Shown here piece by piece: positions 43,606 to 52,777 of a stretch of DNA of 64,000 bases. The DNA lies in NCBI RefSeq assembly GCF_900696085.1, contig NZ_CAADFC020000011.1, positions 310,001 to 374,000 on the forward strand. The letters run 5' to 3'. This DNA is from Bradyrhizobium ivorense (GTDB lineage: Bacteria > Pseudomonadota > Alphaproteobacteria > Rhizobiales > Xanthobacteraceae). The translations under genes were made by a program, and so were the position numbers. Under the pieces are notes generated by a model. The model worked only from the letters and a program-made list of their open reading frames with translations. It did not search any database and was not told the DNA's origin. Within the stretch, counting starts at the first letter, position 1, and each line of letters opens with the position of its first letter.

Positions 43606-45426
43606 CTAGGCGAAGCTTTCCGGTGCCGGCAGAACCCAGAGTCTGTCCTGCGTATGCATCAGTGGAGCCGCCAGCGCCTCAAAGCTTGACTTAACGTCTG
43701 CATAGGCCGCCTCCTTCAAGGCGGCATCCGCGGGGTCGACCTCGTTGAAAGCAGTCAAAGCCGTGGCATAATTCTGGTACAGCGGCATTTGAGCTTCGTT
43801 GGTCCAGCCAAGACCGAGATGGAGGAACTGATCAGCAGGAACAGTGACGCGGCTTTTGTCCAGTTCGCTAATGTAGTCCGCCGCCCAGTCGTGGATTGTA
43901 TAGGATTCAATCTTGTCCATCATCGGGCGCCAGCGGGTGACACGCTCCTCAAGCGGCATGTGCGTCGCCCTCGAAATAGCGGCTGCGATCTCTTCAGGGT
44001 GGTTCGGATCCACCAGAAGCGCTTCGTTCTCGTTGAAGTCTTCAGCTGCGCCCGCAAATTTGGATAGGACCAGCACGCCAGGATTCTTCGGGTCTTGTGC
44101 CGCAACATATTCTTTCGCCACGAGATTCATGCCGTCGCGCAACGGGGTCACGACGCCGACATGGGCGGCGCGGTAAAGCCGCGCGAGTGCGGCCTGGCTG
44201 AACGAATCGTTCTTGTAGTGGATCGGGCTCCACCTGTCTGTGCCATGCTCGGCATTGACCCGGTTGATCGCGCTCTCCACCTCTTCTCTATATTTCTGAT
44301 ACTGCTCGACATCGGCGCGTGAGGACGGTGCGATCTGCAACAGAGAGATGCTGTGGGGCTCCGTCCTTAGAGGCTGATTGAACCCTTCGACCCGCTTGTC
44401 GATACCCTTCGTATAATCGAGCCGGTCCACGCCGATCGCAAACTTGGATCCCTCGAAGTTTTGCAACAGTGACGAGACTTTTTCTTGCTCTGCAGGAGAG
44501 AGATCTGCAGCGAGATAGTCTGCGAACTGCTTGGGATCGATCCCGATTGGGAACTTTTTCAGTCGCGTCTGACCGCGCTCCGTGGTGACGACGACATCCG
44601 TAGTCTCCAGCCCGAAATGGGTTCGGAGATACGCTGAGTAGTTGTTCAGATCCCGGTTCGTCTGGAATCCGAGCAGATCATACTTCAGCGTCGACTTCAT
44701 CAGTTCGCGATGATTGGGCACGTACTCGACCATATCGGGCGCGGGCCACGGCGTATGAAGGAAGAAGCCGGTCGGCCGGTCGATACCGAGTTCATACAGT
44801 CGGGCGCCGAGCGGGAGCAAATGATAGTCATGCACCCAGAATAGGTCCCGGTCCCGTACGTCGAAGACGGCACCCGCAATAAAATCGTTGGTCCTTTGAT
44901 AGCCTTCATAATCGTGTTCCGAGACCGACATCCGGTCCGGCAGCGAGTGCAATGCCGGCCATAGCGTCGAGTTCGAAAAACCACGATAATAGCCAGCATG
45001 GTCAGCAGCCGGCAGATCGAGCCTGGCGACAAAGCCCGCCCCAGTCTCCACCAGTGGCAGGGGTCGCTCGGTCCCGTCGCCCCGGTTCTCCGAGGAGCCC
45101 ACCCAGACCGCGCCGGACCGTTGCACCACCGGCTCGAGGCCCGCGGCAAGGCCGCCGGTCTGGGGTTTACTGGGGTCGAAGGGCGCAACGCGGTTCGAAA
45201 TGACGACAAGCTTCAGATCAGGTTGCTGGTTGACCACATCTGCCACCTCGTCCGAGACAATAGAATGGGTAGGACCTGCACCGCCTGGTTCATCCAGCTC
45301 CGGCGATATCTCGTCCAGCCGCTGGTCAAAAGCGTGCTGGTTTATAGTTTCATCTTGCTGGGTAGCGCCTGATGTACTGCTGTAGGCCAAGGCTGCCATG
45401 TAGAGCGCATCACGGATTCGAACCAT
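43606..45426 (-). CDS. Trehalose-6-phosphate synthase (OtsA fold), tts-box-controlled, probable T3SS effector
   Basis: A 606-residue protein with start MVRIRDALYM (GGAG eight bases upstream). The first ~70 residues are polar and outside the enzyme fold, a suitable secretion signal. Residues about 71-535 are a GT20 trehalose-6-phosphate synthase: LVVISNRV, the GGLAAGLEP loop, DLFWVHDYHLLPLG, GIDRPTGFFLHTPWP, GVDRLDYTKGI and PLRDGMNLVAKEYVA are intact, so it should join UDP-glucose and glucose-6-phosphate. About 60 residues extend past the usual end. A tts box sits 81 bases upstream. Ralstonia has a known T3SS effector of this enzyme class (RipTPS), so a host-delivered role is plausible. A plain stress enzyme is the alternative. 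Confidence 0.85.
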   Translation of the reverse strand: MVRIRDALYMAALAYSSTSGATQQDETINQHAFDQRLDEISPELDEPGGAGPTHSIVSDEVADVVNQQPDLKLVVISNRVAPFDPSKPQTGGLAAGLEPVVQRSGAVWVGSSENRGDGTERPLPLVETGAGFVARLDLPAADHAGYYRGFSNSTLWPALHSLPDRMSVSEHDYEGYQRTNDFIAGAVFDVRDRDLFWVHDYHLLPLGARLYELGIDRPTGFFLHTPWPAPDMVEYVPNHRELMKSTLKYDLLGFQTNRDLNNYSAYLRTHFGLETTDVVVTTERGQTRLKKFPIGIDPKQFADYLAADLSPAEQEKVSSLLQNFEGSKFAIGVDRLDYTKGIDKRVEGFNQPLRTEPHSISLLQIAPSSRADVEQYQKYREEVESAINRVNAEHGTDRWSPIHYKNDSFSQAALARLYRAAHVGVVTPLRDGMNLVAKEYVAAQDPKNPGVLVLSKFAGAAEDFNENEALLVDPNHPEEIAAAISRATHMPLEERVTRWRPMMDKIESYTIHDWAADYISELDKSRVTVPADQFLHLGLGWTNEAQMPLYQNYATALTAFNEVDPADAALKEAAYADVKSSFEALAAPLMHTQDRLWVLPAPESFA

Positions 45427-45507
45427 CTCAAAACTCCGTTTGACGATGTTTGCGTTGATCAGTCGCAGATCAGCCCCGAGAGATATCCCCACGCCAGGAT
45501 GGCAGGG

Positions 45508-45527
45508 CTAGCTTTCGGGAAGCTGAC
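45508..45527 (-). promoter_or_regulatory. tts box upstream of the trehalose-6-phosphate synthase gene
   Basis: On the minus strand GTCAGCTTCCCGAAAGCTAG matches the tts-box consensus at all conserved positions except two in the middle. It lies 81 bases before the ATG of the gene and points at it. Confidence 0.8.
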
Positions 45528-45528
45528 C

Positions 45529-46551
45529 GGTCGCGCCAGGTGGCCAGACTGCTGATTGGAGGCGAGGTCGTGGAAGGGGCTGCCGAATGTCGGATTTGGA
45601 GGCAAGACGATCAGTCCGATGCAGGCGAAGCAATGCTGAAGTGTCGAGACTCAATGGTCCTCGACGCAATAGAGGAACCAGGAGCTATGGGCCATATCAC
45701 CTAGATATCGCCGGGCATCTGTGTATGGTCACCGGCCGATCCCGCAGATCTTGATTGCCGGCGCCGCACGGCCCGAAGCGTCTCGGCGATACGATATAGC
45801 CAGCCATTAACGTGCTGTTGGCCGATGTGGTCCGCCCGCGGCGCATCAATGCGCCCAAAATCGTAAACCGCCCGCGGAGGAGCTTCTTCTAGCGATCGAC
45901 TTGCAAACATTGGCCCCCAGATGTGGACCTGCGCGAAGCGACAACTCGACTGATCCCACTACATCCTCTCGCACCCTTTTCGGCGAAGATTGCAGTGACT
46001 TCGTTGATTTGGTGCGGTCGCGCAAGGCGACCCGCGCACGAAAACGCTCTGTGATCCAATTGCACCGACGTAGCGGAGCAGTTGGCGCAATATGGTATCG
46101 CCCTGATGGTTCATTCCGCTTCCTCGCCGAAAAGGAGAGTTCTTGCCGCTCCGATCCAATTTGGAAGCGAAGTCCACCAAATAATCTGCGCTCGAAAGGC
46201 AGGCAGGCACTCGCCCGCGCTTACCAGCGGGCAAATAGCTGTCTGAGTTCAATAAAGATTCCGTGCAAGCCCGAATTATCATGCGGCACGCTGGGTTGCG
46301 CCTTGGCTTCGCTTTGGTTCGCATCTTTGCTGAAAACGAAAGCCACGCACCCGATAGACCGGCGCGCAACCGCTGTCGAGCAGCTGATGCCGAACGCAAC
46401 CGCCCTCATCCTTGGTCGGAAGTTGCTATGCGAGAACACTCGTCACACTTTGAGCTTTGTCTCGGGAGATTTCCTCGTATTTTCCACTCGGAGGATTTCC
46501 TGCGCTGAGTGGTCATTTAGCGGTGAAATTCATCTCAGGCTGGAGATGGTC
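45529..46551. other. Gap of 1 kb without a supported gene
   Basis: Frames here are short or lack features. A minus-strand frame at 45701-45910 has a protein-like stretch (HIGQQHVNGWLYRIAETLRA) but no recognised family. The long open frame running into the Lrp gene has no family resemblance before 46552. Confidence 0.4.
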
Positions 46552-47028
46552 ATGCAATACGACAGGATAGATGCACGCATTCTCGAGATCGTGCAAAAGA
46601 ATAACCGTCTGACTTCGGATGTGATCGGCGAGATGGCCGGGCTTTCTCCGACCGCCTGTCAACGACGATTAAAAAGACTCCGCTCGGAAGGCATCATCCA
46701 AGCCGATGTATCGGTTGTATCGCCGAGAGCCGTTGGGCGACCTATTCAAGTGCTTGTACTGGTGACCTTGGAGCGGGAAAGCGCCGATATCATCGATAGG
46801 TTCAAAAAGGCCATCAAATTATCAACCGACATCGTCAATGGCTTTTATGTCACGGGTGATGCCGACTTCGTCTTGTACATCACCGCCCGATCTATGGAGG
46901 AGTACGAGGAGTTCACGCGCCGTTTCTTCTACGAAAATCGCGATATCAAGGGTTTCAAGACCATGGTCATATTGGACCGCGTCAAGGTCGGATTTGCTGT
47001 TCCGGTTGAGCTTCCCCCAGATGATTGA
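46552..47028 (+). CDS. Lrp/AsnC family transcriptional regulator
   Basis: A 158-residue protein, full family length, starting MQYDRIDARIL with GGAG six bases upstream. It has an N-terminal helix-turn-helix (DARILEIVQKNNRLTSDVIGEMAGLSPTACQRRLKRLRSEGII) and a C-terminal RAM sensor domain (VLVLVTLE, then GFYVTGDADFVLYITARSMEEYE). These regulators form octamers and sense amino acids. The upstream in-frame stretch to 45901 is not part of the protein. It is monocistronic, and the target is not evident. Confidence 0.92.
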   Translation: MQYDRIDARILEIVQKNNRLTSDVIGEMAGLSPTACQRRLKRLRSEGIIQADVSVVSPRAVGRPIQVLVLVTLERESADIIDRFKKAIKLSTDIVNGFYVTGDADFVLYITARSMEEYEEFTRRFFYENRDIKGFKTMVILDRVKVGFAVPVELPPDD

Positions 47029-47401
47029 TTGCATCCATGCGGGTGGGCGAACTAGCGCGCTATTGAGCGATTGATCTACCGCTTCGCTCTGCTTGGCTTT
47101 TTTAGGATCTCAATCAGGCTTCTTGAGAAGCTGCTCTGGTGGCCGCCCGACCAAGCGGCAATGTTGTGGACCATTTATTGCCAGCGAAAAGGTGCAAAGC
47201 AAGAATTTAGCGCGGTTGAGTACGGAGCCGGCGCAAACGCCTTCGTCGAAATTCGTCGAAGATGGGCCCTTCAACGCGGGAATTGGGCGCCGATGAGTTA
47301 CTCGTCGCATCAATTCAAGATAGAAATGTTGCTATAGTTGTCGTCACGTTCTCGTTTCGGTCAGGCGGCAGGCAAGCAAATGCCGACAGCCAGGAGGGAC
47401 C
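47029..47401. other. Gap upstream of the Crp/Fnr gene
   Basis: About 370 bases with no supported gene; it should hold the promoter of the Crp/Fnr gene. Confidence 0.4.
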
Positions 47402-48238
47402 ATGACCGACCGCGCGCCCGCCGTCTTTGAAGTGCTTGAGTGCTCTCAAGAAAGAGCTCTCAAGCAGCCGCCGGGCACACGACCCCAGCCTCAGCTTTCC
47501 CTTCCGGTGCATTCTGCGAAGCGGCCCTTTGTGAAGAACGTAATCCTGGCCCGTCTTTGTATGCAACAGCTTGCAGCAATTGGCGAGTGTCTCGAACCGG
47601 TCGTCTTGAAAGAACGCATGGTTCTGCAAGAGCCAAGAAGGCCGGTCGAGCACGTCTATTTTATAGAGAGCGGCCTCGTCTCGCTGAGAGTTGTTGCCGC
47701 CGGCAGTATGCTCGAAACCGCAGTCATAGGCTACCGGGGCGTGGTCGGCACTTCTTTTTTGTGGGGAGGACATTTTTCAACCCATCAATCCGTAGTCGTC
47801 TTCCCTGGAACCGCGCACAGAATTCGCATCGAGGATTTGCGCCGTATCATGAAGGCGCATCCGGAGATCAGAGACCATTTGTTTGATTACACCCAAGCGC
47901 TGACATTTCAGTGCGTTCAGACAGGCTTATGCGGGGTCCGGCACCATCGTGAGCCGCGCCTCGCCAGCTGGCTTTGCCTCGCCAGCGAAGCTGTTGACTC
48001 TCGTGTGCTGCCAGTCACCCACGATTACCTTTCTTCGGTGCTTGGACTGCGCCGCGCAGGGGTCACGGAAACATTGATCCGTTTTGAGGAGCAAGGGCTG
48101 ATTCGCAAGATGCGCGGCGTCTTGCAGATCGATGAACCCAAAGCGCTCGAAGAAAAAGCATGCTGTTGCTACAAGCTCGTTTCGGCCGCCTACGCCGCCT
48201 CGTCAGTCCGCACTCTTAAAGAAGAACAGGCGAGCTAG
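47402..48238 (+). CDS. Crp/Fnr family transcriptional regulator
   Basis: A 278-residue protein with a ~45-residue Pro-rich N-terminal extension, a cyclic-nucleotide-binding-like beta barrel (about 55-160: LKERMVLQEPRRPVEHVYFIESGLVSL), and a C-terminal winged helix (VTHDYLSSVLGLRRAGVTETL). No Fe-S ligand cysteines of FNR type are visible at the N-terminus, and the cyclic-nucleotide pocket signature is not clear. Many rhizobia carry several such paralogues responding to oxygen or stress. GAGGGA lies upstream of the ATG. Confidence 0.9.
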   Translation: MTDRAPAVFEVLECSQERALKQPPGTRPQPQLSLPVHSAKRPFVKNVILARLCMQQLAAIGECLEPVVLKERMVLQEPRRPVEHVYFIESGLVSLRVVAAGSMLETAVIGYRGVVGTSFLWGGHFSTHQSVVVFPGTAHRIRIEDLRRIMKAHPEIRDHLFDYTQALTFQCVQTGLCGVRHHREPRLASWLCLASEAVDSRVLPVTHDYLSSVLGLRRAGVTETLIRFEEQGLIRKMRGVLQIDEPKALEEKACCCYKLVSAAYAASSVRTLKEEQAS

Positions 48239-48382
48239 CAACTCGTGAAAGGCACTTTGCATCGTCCGATGTGGCACTCTGGAGTTAAACCCGAGCCCTT
48301 CAGCTACACCAAGCAAGCTCTGCGCGCACAACAAGATTCTCTTACGCTCAACGCGGCCTCATCCGTGTGATTGCGAGCGAGC

Positions 48383-49431
48383 ATGACGGCGAAGAGCGAG
48401 TTAGATATCGCGCAGGAATTTGCGCAGCACGCGCTGAGTTTGACGCCGATCATCATACTTGGGAGCGGAGCCTCAGCAGCGCATGGTGTGCCTGGCATGG
48501 GCGCCTTGGCGGCGCATTTGTCCGAGGCTTCGCGTCCAGCCGACTGGACGGTTGAAGAGAATGGTGAATGGACCTCGTTTCTTGGCGGGATTAAAGCTGG
48601 CCGCGACCTTGAAAGCGCCCTACAGGCCGTCCGCCGAGCGATCGTCAAACATTGTTCGTTGCGAGCCTCGCCCGAGACTTTCTGCTGCCCTCCGATCTGG
48701 CTGTCCTCGCATTGGTACTGGCCAATCGGCACGCTCTGCCGCTCACCAGGCTTTATCGGCACCTGTTCGATAGTACACACACCACCATTCACGTTGTGAC
48801 TCCCAACTACGACCGATTGGCAGAATATGCGGCCGACGCGGCTGAGGTCAGCACGTTCACCGGTTTCAACTATGGCTACCTGCAAAGTCGGGCACGGGCT
48901 GCGAACACGCGCGTGACGGTCGACGGGCGGCCATTGCGCACAGTGGCGGTTTGGAAGGTACATGGATCGCTCGATTGGTTGCAGGACGCAGCCAACCAGA
49001 TTGTCGGCGTGAGAAGCGCACTTGCGATCCCAGCGAATTATGCGCCACTCATGATCACGCCCGGCATTGACAAATACCGATTAACACATGGCGAGCCGTT
49101 CCGAACCATCCTCGGCTGCAGCGATAAAGCCCTAGAGAGTGCCCGGTCCTATTTTTGTGTCGGCTACGGCTTCAATGACGAGCACGTCCAAACCAAGCTC
49201 ATTGAACGCTGCGACCGTGATTCCGTGCCATTGGTCGTCGTGACAAAGGAATTGACTGCGAGCGCAAAGGCTTTCCTGGCCAGCGGACGGTGCCGGCGCT
49301 ATCTGGCCATCGAGAGCGGCCCCGCCGGCTCACGCGCATACATGCACCATTGCCCGGCAGGCTTCGATATCGATAAACCCCTGTGGCGTCTCGATTGTTT
49401 TCTGGATCACATGATAGGAATTCGGCCATGA
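48383..49431 (+). pseudogene. SIR2 family NADase of a SIR2-HerA defence system, one-base frameshift
   Basis: Two frames give one SIR2 protein. The first holds TPIIILGSGASAAHGVPGMGALAAHL (NAD-binding Gly-rich loop); after VRRAIVK near 48645 the frame is lost, and the rest (LFVASLARDFLLPSDLAVLA) continues in the -1 frame. Catalytic residues are in place in the second part: PNYDRL (Asn) and VWKVHGSLDWL (His). One extra A in the AAA run would restore a single ~349-residue protein. In SIR2-HerA systems the SIR2 protein depletes NAD+ when phage infects. The stop overlaps the herA start as ATGA. It could be a sequencing error, a true mutation or, less likely, programmed slippage. Confidence 0.82.
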
Positions 49432-51164
49432 GCATCCTGGACTTTAGGGATCAAGAGGCGCTGGGTCGCGTTCAATCCGTCGACACTGCCAACGTGATCG
49501 TCCGGGTCGACGACATTGAGTCGCTACGTGCGCTCCAGGTAAACCGGCTGGTGGCACTGCAAAGCAGTTTGGCCGGTCACAAGCTGATCGGAGTCATCCA
49601 CAAGATTACACGCACGGCGCTCGAGCAAGCGAAAGTGGCTGACCTGGAGCGCGCGGAAGAGGCCCTTCCGGAGGTAAACCTGGTCCGCATTGCCTTGATT
49701 GGGACGCTGATCGATCGAGACGGGCTCCGCTCCAACGTATTCCGACGGACCCTTGAAACCGTTCCAGAGATTGATGCATGCTGCTTTGCACTCGAGGGGG
49801 AACGGCTCACCCGATTTATGGGCGTTATCTCCGAGGTGACCGCCGGATCCCAGCGTCTGTCGCTTGGTTGCTACACGCTTGATCCTAACGCTGAAGCTTA
49901 TGTGAACGGCAATAAGCTGTTTCAGCGCCACGCGCTTGTCGTTGGCAGCACCGGCTCCGGTAAATCCTGGACAACTGCCCGTCTTCTTGAACAAGTGGCC
50001 GAGCTTACGAGCGCAAACGCCATCGTGTTCGATATGCACGGCGAGTACCGATCTATGGCCGGCAACGGCTTCGTGCATCTTCGTGTCGCCGGCCCAGCTG
50101 ATATCGAGGCCGGCAAAGGCTTATCGGACGGTGTACTCCATCTCCCTTATTGGCTCATGAGCTACGAAGCACTTATTTCGATGTTCGTTGATCGCACCGA
50201 CCAGAACGCGCCCAACCAAGCCATGCTCATGTCGCGGGCCATTGTCGATGCGAAGACCGCATTTCTGACCGCGGAGGGGCACAAGGATGTGCTCGCCAAC
50301 TTCACGATCGACAGCCCCGTCCCATTTGCACTCGATAATGTCCTCGCGGAGCTCAACCGGCTGAATACCGAAATGGTGCCGGGAGCACGGACCGAGAAGC
50401 AAGGTGACTTTCATGGCAAGCTCAGCCGCTTAATCCAGCGCTTCGAGGGCAAGCGCACCGATCGTCGGCTTGGGTTTCTTTTCCCGTCTGCAGGCGTTGC
50501 CGATAGCTATGGCTGGCTGGAGGAAGTCGTAAACCTGCTACTGGGCAGCCGCGCGGCCAAGCACGGCCATGGCGGTGTAAAGGTCGTAGACTTCTCAGAA
50601 GTACCATCGGACATTCTGCCGCTCATCGTCGGGATGGTCGGTCGTATGGTCTTTCACGTGCAGCAGTGGAGCGCACAAGGCGCCCGTCATCCCGTGGCCC
50701 TCTTTTGCGACGAAGCGCATCTGTACATCCCCCAGGATGCGAGCTCCGGAGCTGCTGAGAATGCGATCGCGATATTTGAGCGTATCGCCAAGGAAGGCCG
50801 CAAATATGGCGTCGGCCTGGTCGTGATCAGCCAGCGGCCGGCCGAGGTGAACCGCACCGTCGTCAGCCAGTGCAACAATCTGATCGCCATGCGGCTAACC
50901 AATGGTGACGATCAAGCGGTGGTTCGCCGCCTGCTGCCCGATAGCCTAGGCGGGTTTGGCGACCTGCTCCCGGTTCTGGATACCGGCGAGGCTCTTGTAG
51001 TGGGTGATGCGATTTTGTTGCCGACGCGGATCCGCATAGCCAAGCCGCTCAACGAACCGCTCAGCGGCACGATCGAATTCTGGGACCGCTGGGCAGATTC
51101 GAAGACAGCGGCTGCTCTCGACAAGGCTGTCGAGAGCTGGCGACGCCAGACGCTCACGAACTGA
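49428..51164 (+). CDS. herA: HerA-type DNA translocase/ATPase (DUF87), SIR2-HerA defence system
   Basis: A 578-residue FtsK/HerA-family ATPase: an N-terminal HAS beta-barrel (about 1-150, GRVQSVDTANVIVRVDD), then the ATPase core with Walker A (VGSTGSGKSWTTARLLE), Walker B (VALFCDEAHLYIP) and an arginine-containing ERIAKEGRKYGVGLVVISQRPAEV segment. HerA hexamers pair with SIR2 or NurA nucleases. Next to a SIR2 gene, with start and stop overlapping (ATGA), it belongs to a SIR2-HerA anti-phage system. The frame is intact and complete. Confidence 0.93.
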   Translation: MSILDFRDQEALGRVQSVDTANVIVRVDDIESLRALQVNRLVALQSSLAGHKLIGVIHKITRTALEQAKVADLERAEEALPEVNLVRIALIGTLIDRDGLRSNVFRRTLETVPEIDACCFALEGERLTRFMGVISEVTAGSQRLSLGCYTLDPNAEAYVNGNKLFQRHALVVGSTGSGKSWTTARLLEQVAELTSANAIVFDMHGEYRSMAGNGFVHLRVAGPADIEAGKGLSDGVLHLPYWLMSYEALISMFVDRTDQNAPNQAMLMSRAIVDAKTAFLTAEGHKDVLANFTIDSPVPFALDNVLAELNRLNTEMVPGARTEKQGDFHGKLSRLIQRFEGKRTDRRLGFLFPSAGVADSYGWLEEVVNLLLGSRAAKHGHGGVKVVDFSEVPSDILPLIVGMVGRMVFHVQQWSAQGARHPVALFCDEAHLYIPQDASSGAAENAIAIFERIAKEGRKYGVGLVVISQRPAEVNRTVVSQCNNLIAMRLTNGDDQAVVRRLLPDSLGGFGDLLPVLDTGEALVVGDAILLPTRIRIAKPLNEPLSGTIEFWDRWADSKTAAALDKAVESWRRQTLTN

Positions 51165-51219
51165 CATGCAGGTGCAACCACGATAACCGCCGCTGGGCGC
51201 TTGACGACTTTGATCCCGG

Positions 51220-51408
51220 CTTCAATCTTACCCCGGAGCAGCCGCCTGGCTTCATAGGCGTATTCGAGGCCAGCTGTGGGCAAATTCGTTAAGACTAGCA
51301 TCGGCGCTGTCTCGCTCAACGATACTCTCGTAAATAGAAATAGGGCGGACGCAGGCGAGCATAGCGGCAGCCTTGCGGCCGCGCGCCGGATAGACGGGAT
51401 CTTTCTCG
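51220..51408 (-). pseudogene. C-terminal remnant of an S9 prolyl oligopeptidase
   Basis: Fragments on the minus strand in different frames resemble the end of the intact S9 gene at 40846-42990: EKDPVYPARGRKAAAMLA (compare TKDDRVHPAHGRKAAAKLA), PPYFYLRE (compare PYFYYEN) and LEYAYEARRLLRG (compare LEYTYASRRL). The catalytic-His region between them is lost. It ends 55 bases after herA. Confidence 0.65.
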
Positions 51409-52179
51409 GCATATTGAGCTTGATTGGTTTATGGAGAGTTACGGGCATATGGGCACAACTAATGCTAGAAGGGGCTGACCAGTCGACTCATGCTGGCGAA
51501 TGCATATGGCCTTTATTGCACCTGAGGGCTCGACATCGGCGCACATTATCGTCCTGGCGCTTGCCCAGCCAACTCTCGACCTTTCCGATCGGGCCAATGG
51601 ATTGCGTTATCAACCATGCTGCAGCCATCATGTCCCGGGGTCCTGTGGATTCATCAGGCATTCGAGACTAAGGCGGCGCGCATAAGCTAGGTTTTCAATC
51701 GGCTCGTTCTGGATCGGGGCAGCTTAACGCGCATTTGGGCGCCAAGCCCCGCAAAGGCTGCCCCGCCTGGCAGATAATCTGCTGGGCGCCCCGGCTGGCC
51801 CCTGGAGGCGACGCCGCCCTGCTTGGCGCGGCGATGCGGCTGTTGGCGGCAGCTCACCTGGTCAGAATAAAATCATGAGCCACGACGATCGTTCAGCTTT
51901 CGTGCCGGCGCTCCCGGTCCGCTGCTTCATCGGGGGCTCTGCCATTTCGCCAGAATTGGTAGGAGAACGTCGTTCGCCATCGGAGTATTCCTTTGCGCCG
52001 ATCAGGTGCGCGGACCGAACCGGCTCCCATTGGAGAAAATGAGTTCTGATGTGATTCCGTCATCGCTCTCACGCCGCAACCCAAGTGGCCGGACAATTCA
52101 GCAACCTATTCGCGATGCGCCTTGGTGTGCCGCCTCTTTGGCTTTCATGTAAGTCTAAACTGTCGTTTGACGAGAGGAC
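51409..52179. other. Gap without a supported gene
   Basis: No recognisable coding sequence. Several short GC-rich repeats of GGGGCGCC/CTGCCCCGCC type occur around 51730-51850, without a clear element. Confidence 0.4.
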
Positions 52180-52413
52180 ATGATGGCGTCGCCCTTCTGG
52201 TCCCCTTCACGCAAGTCGGCCGCACGGATCGTCTATGTTGGCAGGAATCGGTTCGGCAATTGGGTTGCATGCGAGGAACGGGGCGTCTTTGGTGGCCTGT
52301 TCGTCAGCCGCGCGCAAGCTCTGAAGTATGCTCTCTTCAAGAACGGTGGCCATTCAGACAGAATTATCGAGGTGACGCGCGAAATTGAACTCTACATTGG
52401 TACTGACCGATGA
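52180..52413 (+). CDS. Small conserved-looking hypothetical protein
   Basis: A 77-residue protein with GAGAGGA five bases before the ATG. The core (RIVYVGRNRFGNWVACEERGVFGGLFVSRAQALKYALFKNGG) is of a kind often seen in rhizobia: a short beta sheet then a helix, like DUF2188-type small proteins. The function is unknown. It is an isolated gene. Confidence 0.6.
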   Translation: MMASPFWSPSRKSAARIVYVGRNRFGNWVACEERGVFGGLFVSRAQALKYALFKNGGHSDRIIEVTREIELYIGTDR

Positions 52414-52777
52414 GCTTCGGAGCCCACTCTTGTAAGACGATATTGCCACCACCATAGACCGAGTTTGGCCCGCTGGAGGCATTGTTGCAGGTCGCTCCTG
52501 GGAATATGTCCGCATCGTTCAAGCCAGGAACTACGGGAGACAGGTGGTGCTTCGCTTCGCACGGAGGGTTTGGTCTGGAACACCTCGCTCCTCCCATAGG
52601 TCGCCGTCTCCCGTAGGAGGCATTGCTCGGCGTCGCCAGCGATTCCATTGACGTCCGTCGAGCCCGGCGCTCACCTTCGGCGTGTCACCTACCAGCTTCA
52701 GCAATTGATTGAGATCGTCGACGTATGCCACTTGTGGAGCGATCAACGTTGCCCGGTTCGGCTCTCTGGAAGTCTGT
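52414..52777. other. Gap upstream of the phosphonate-type cluster
   Basis: No supported gene; the cluster promoter should be here. No tts box or sigma-54 site was seen. Confidence 0.4.

Noticed and set aside
45701..45910. Minus-strand frame with HIGQQHVNGWLYRIAETLRAV
   Set aside because: It looks protein-like, but no family is recognised and there is no clear start signal.
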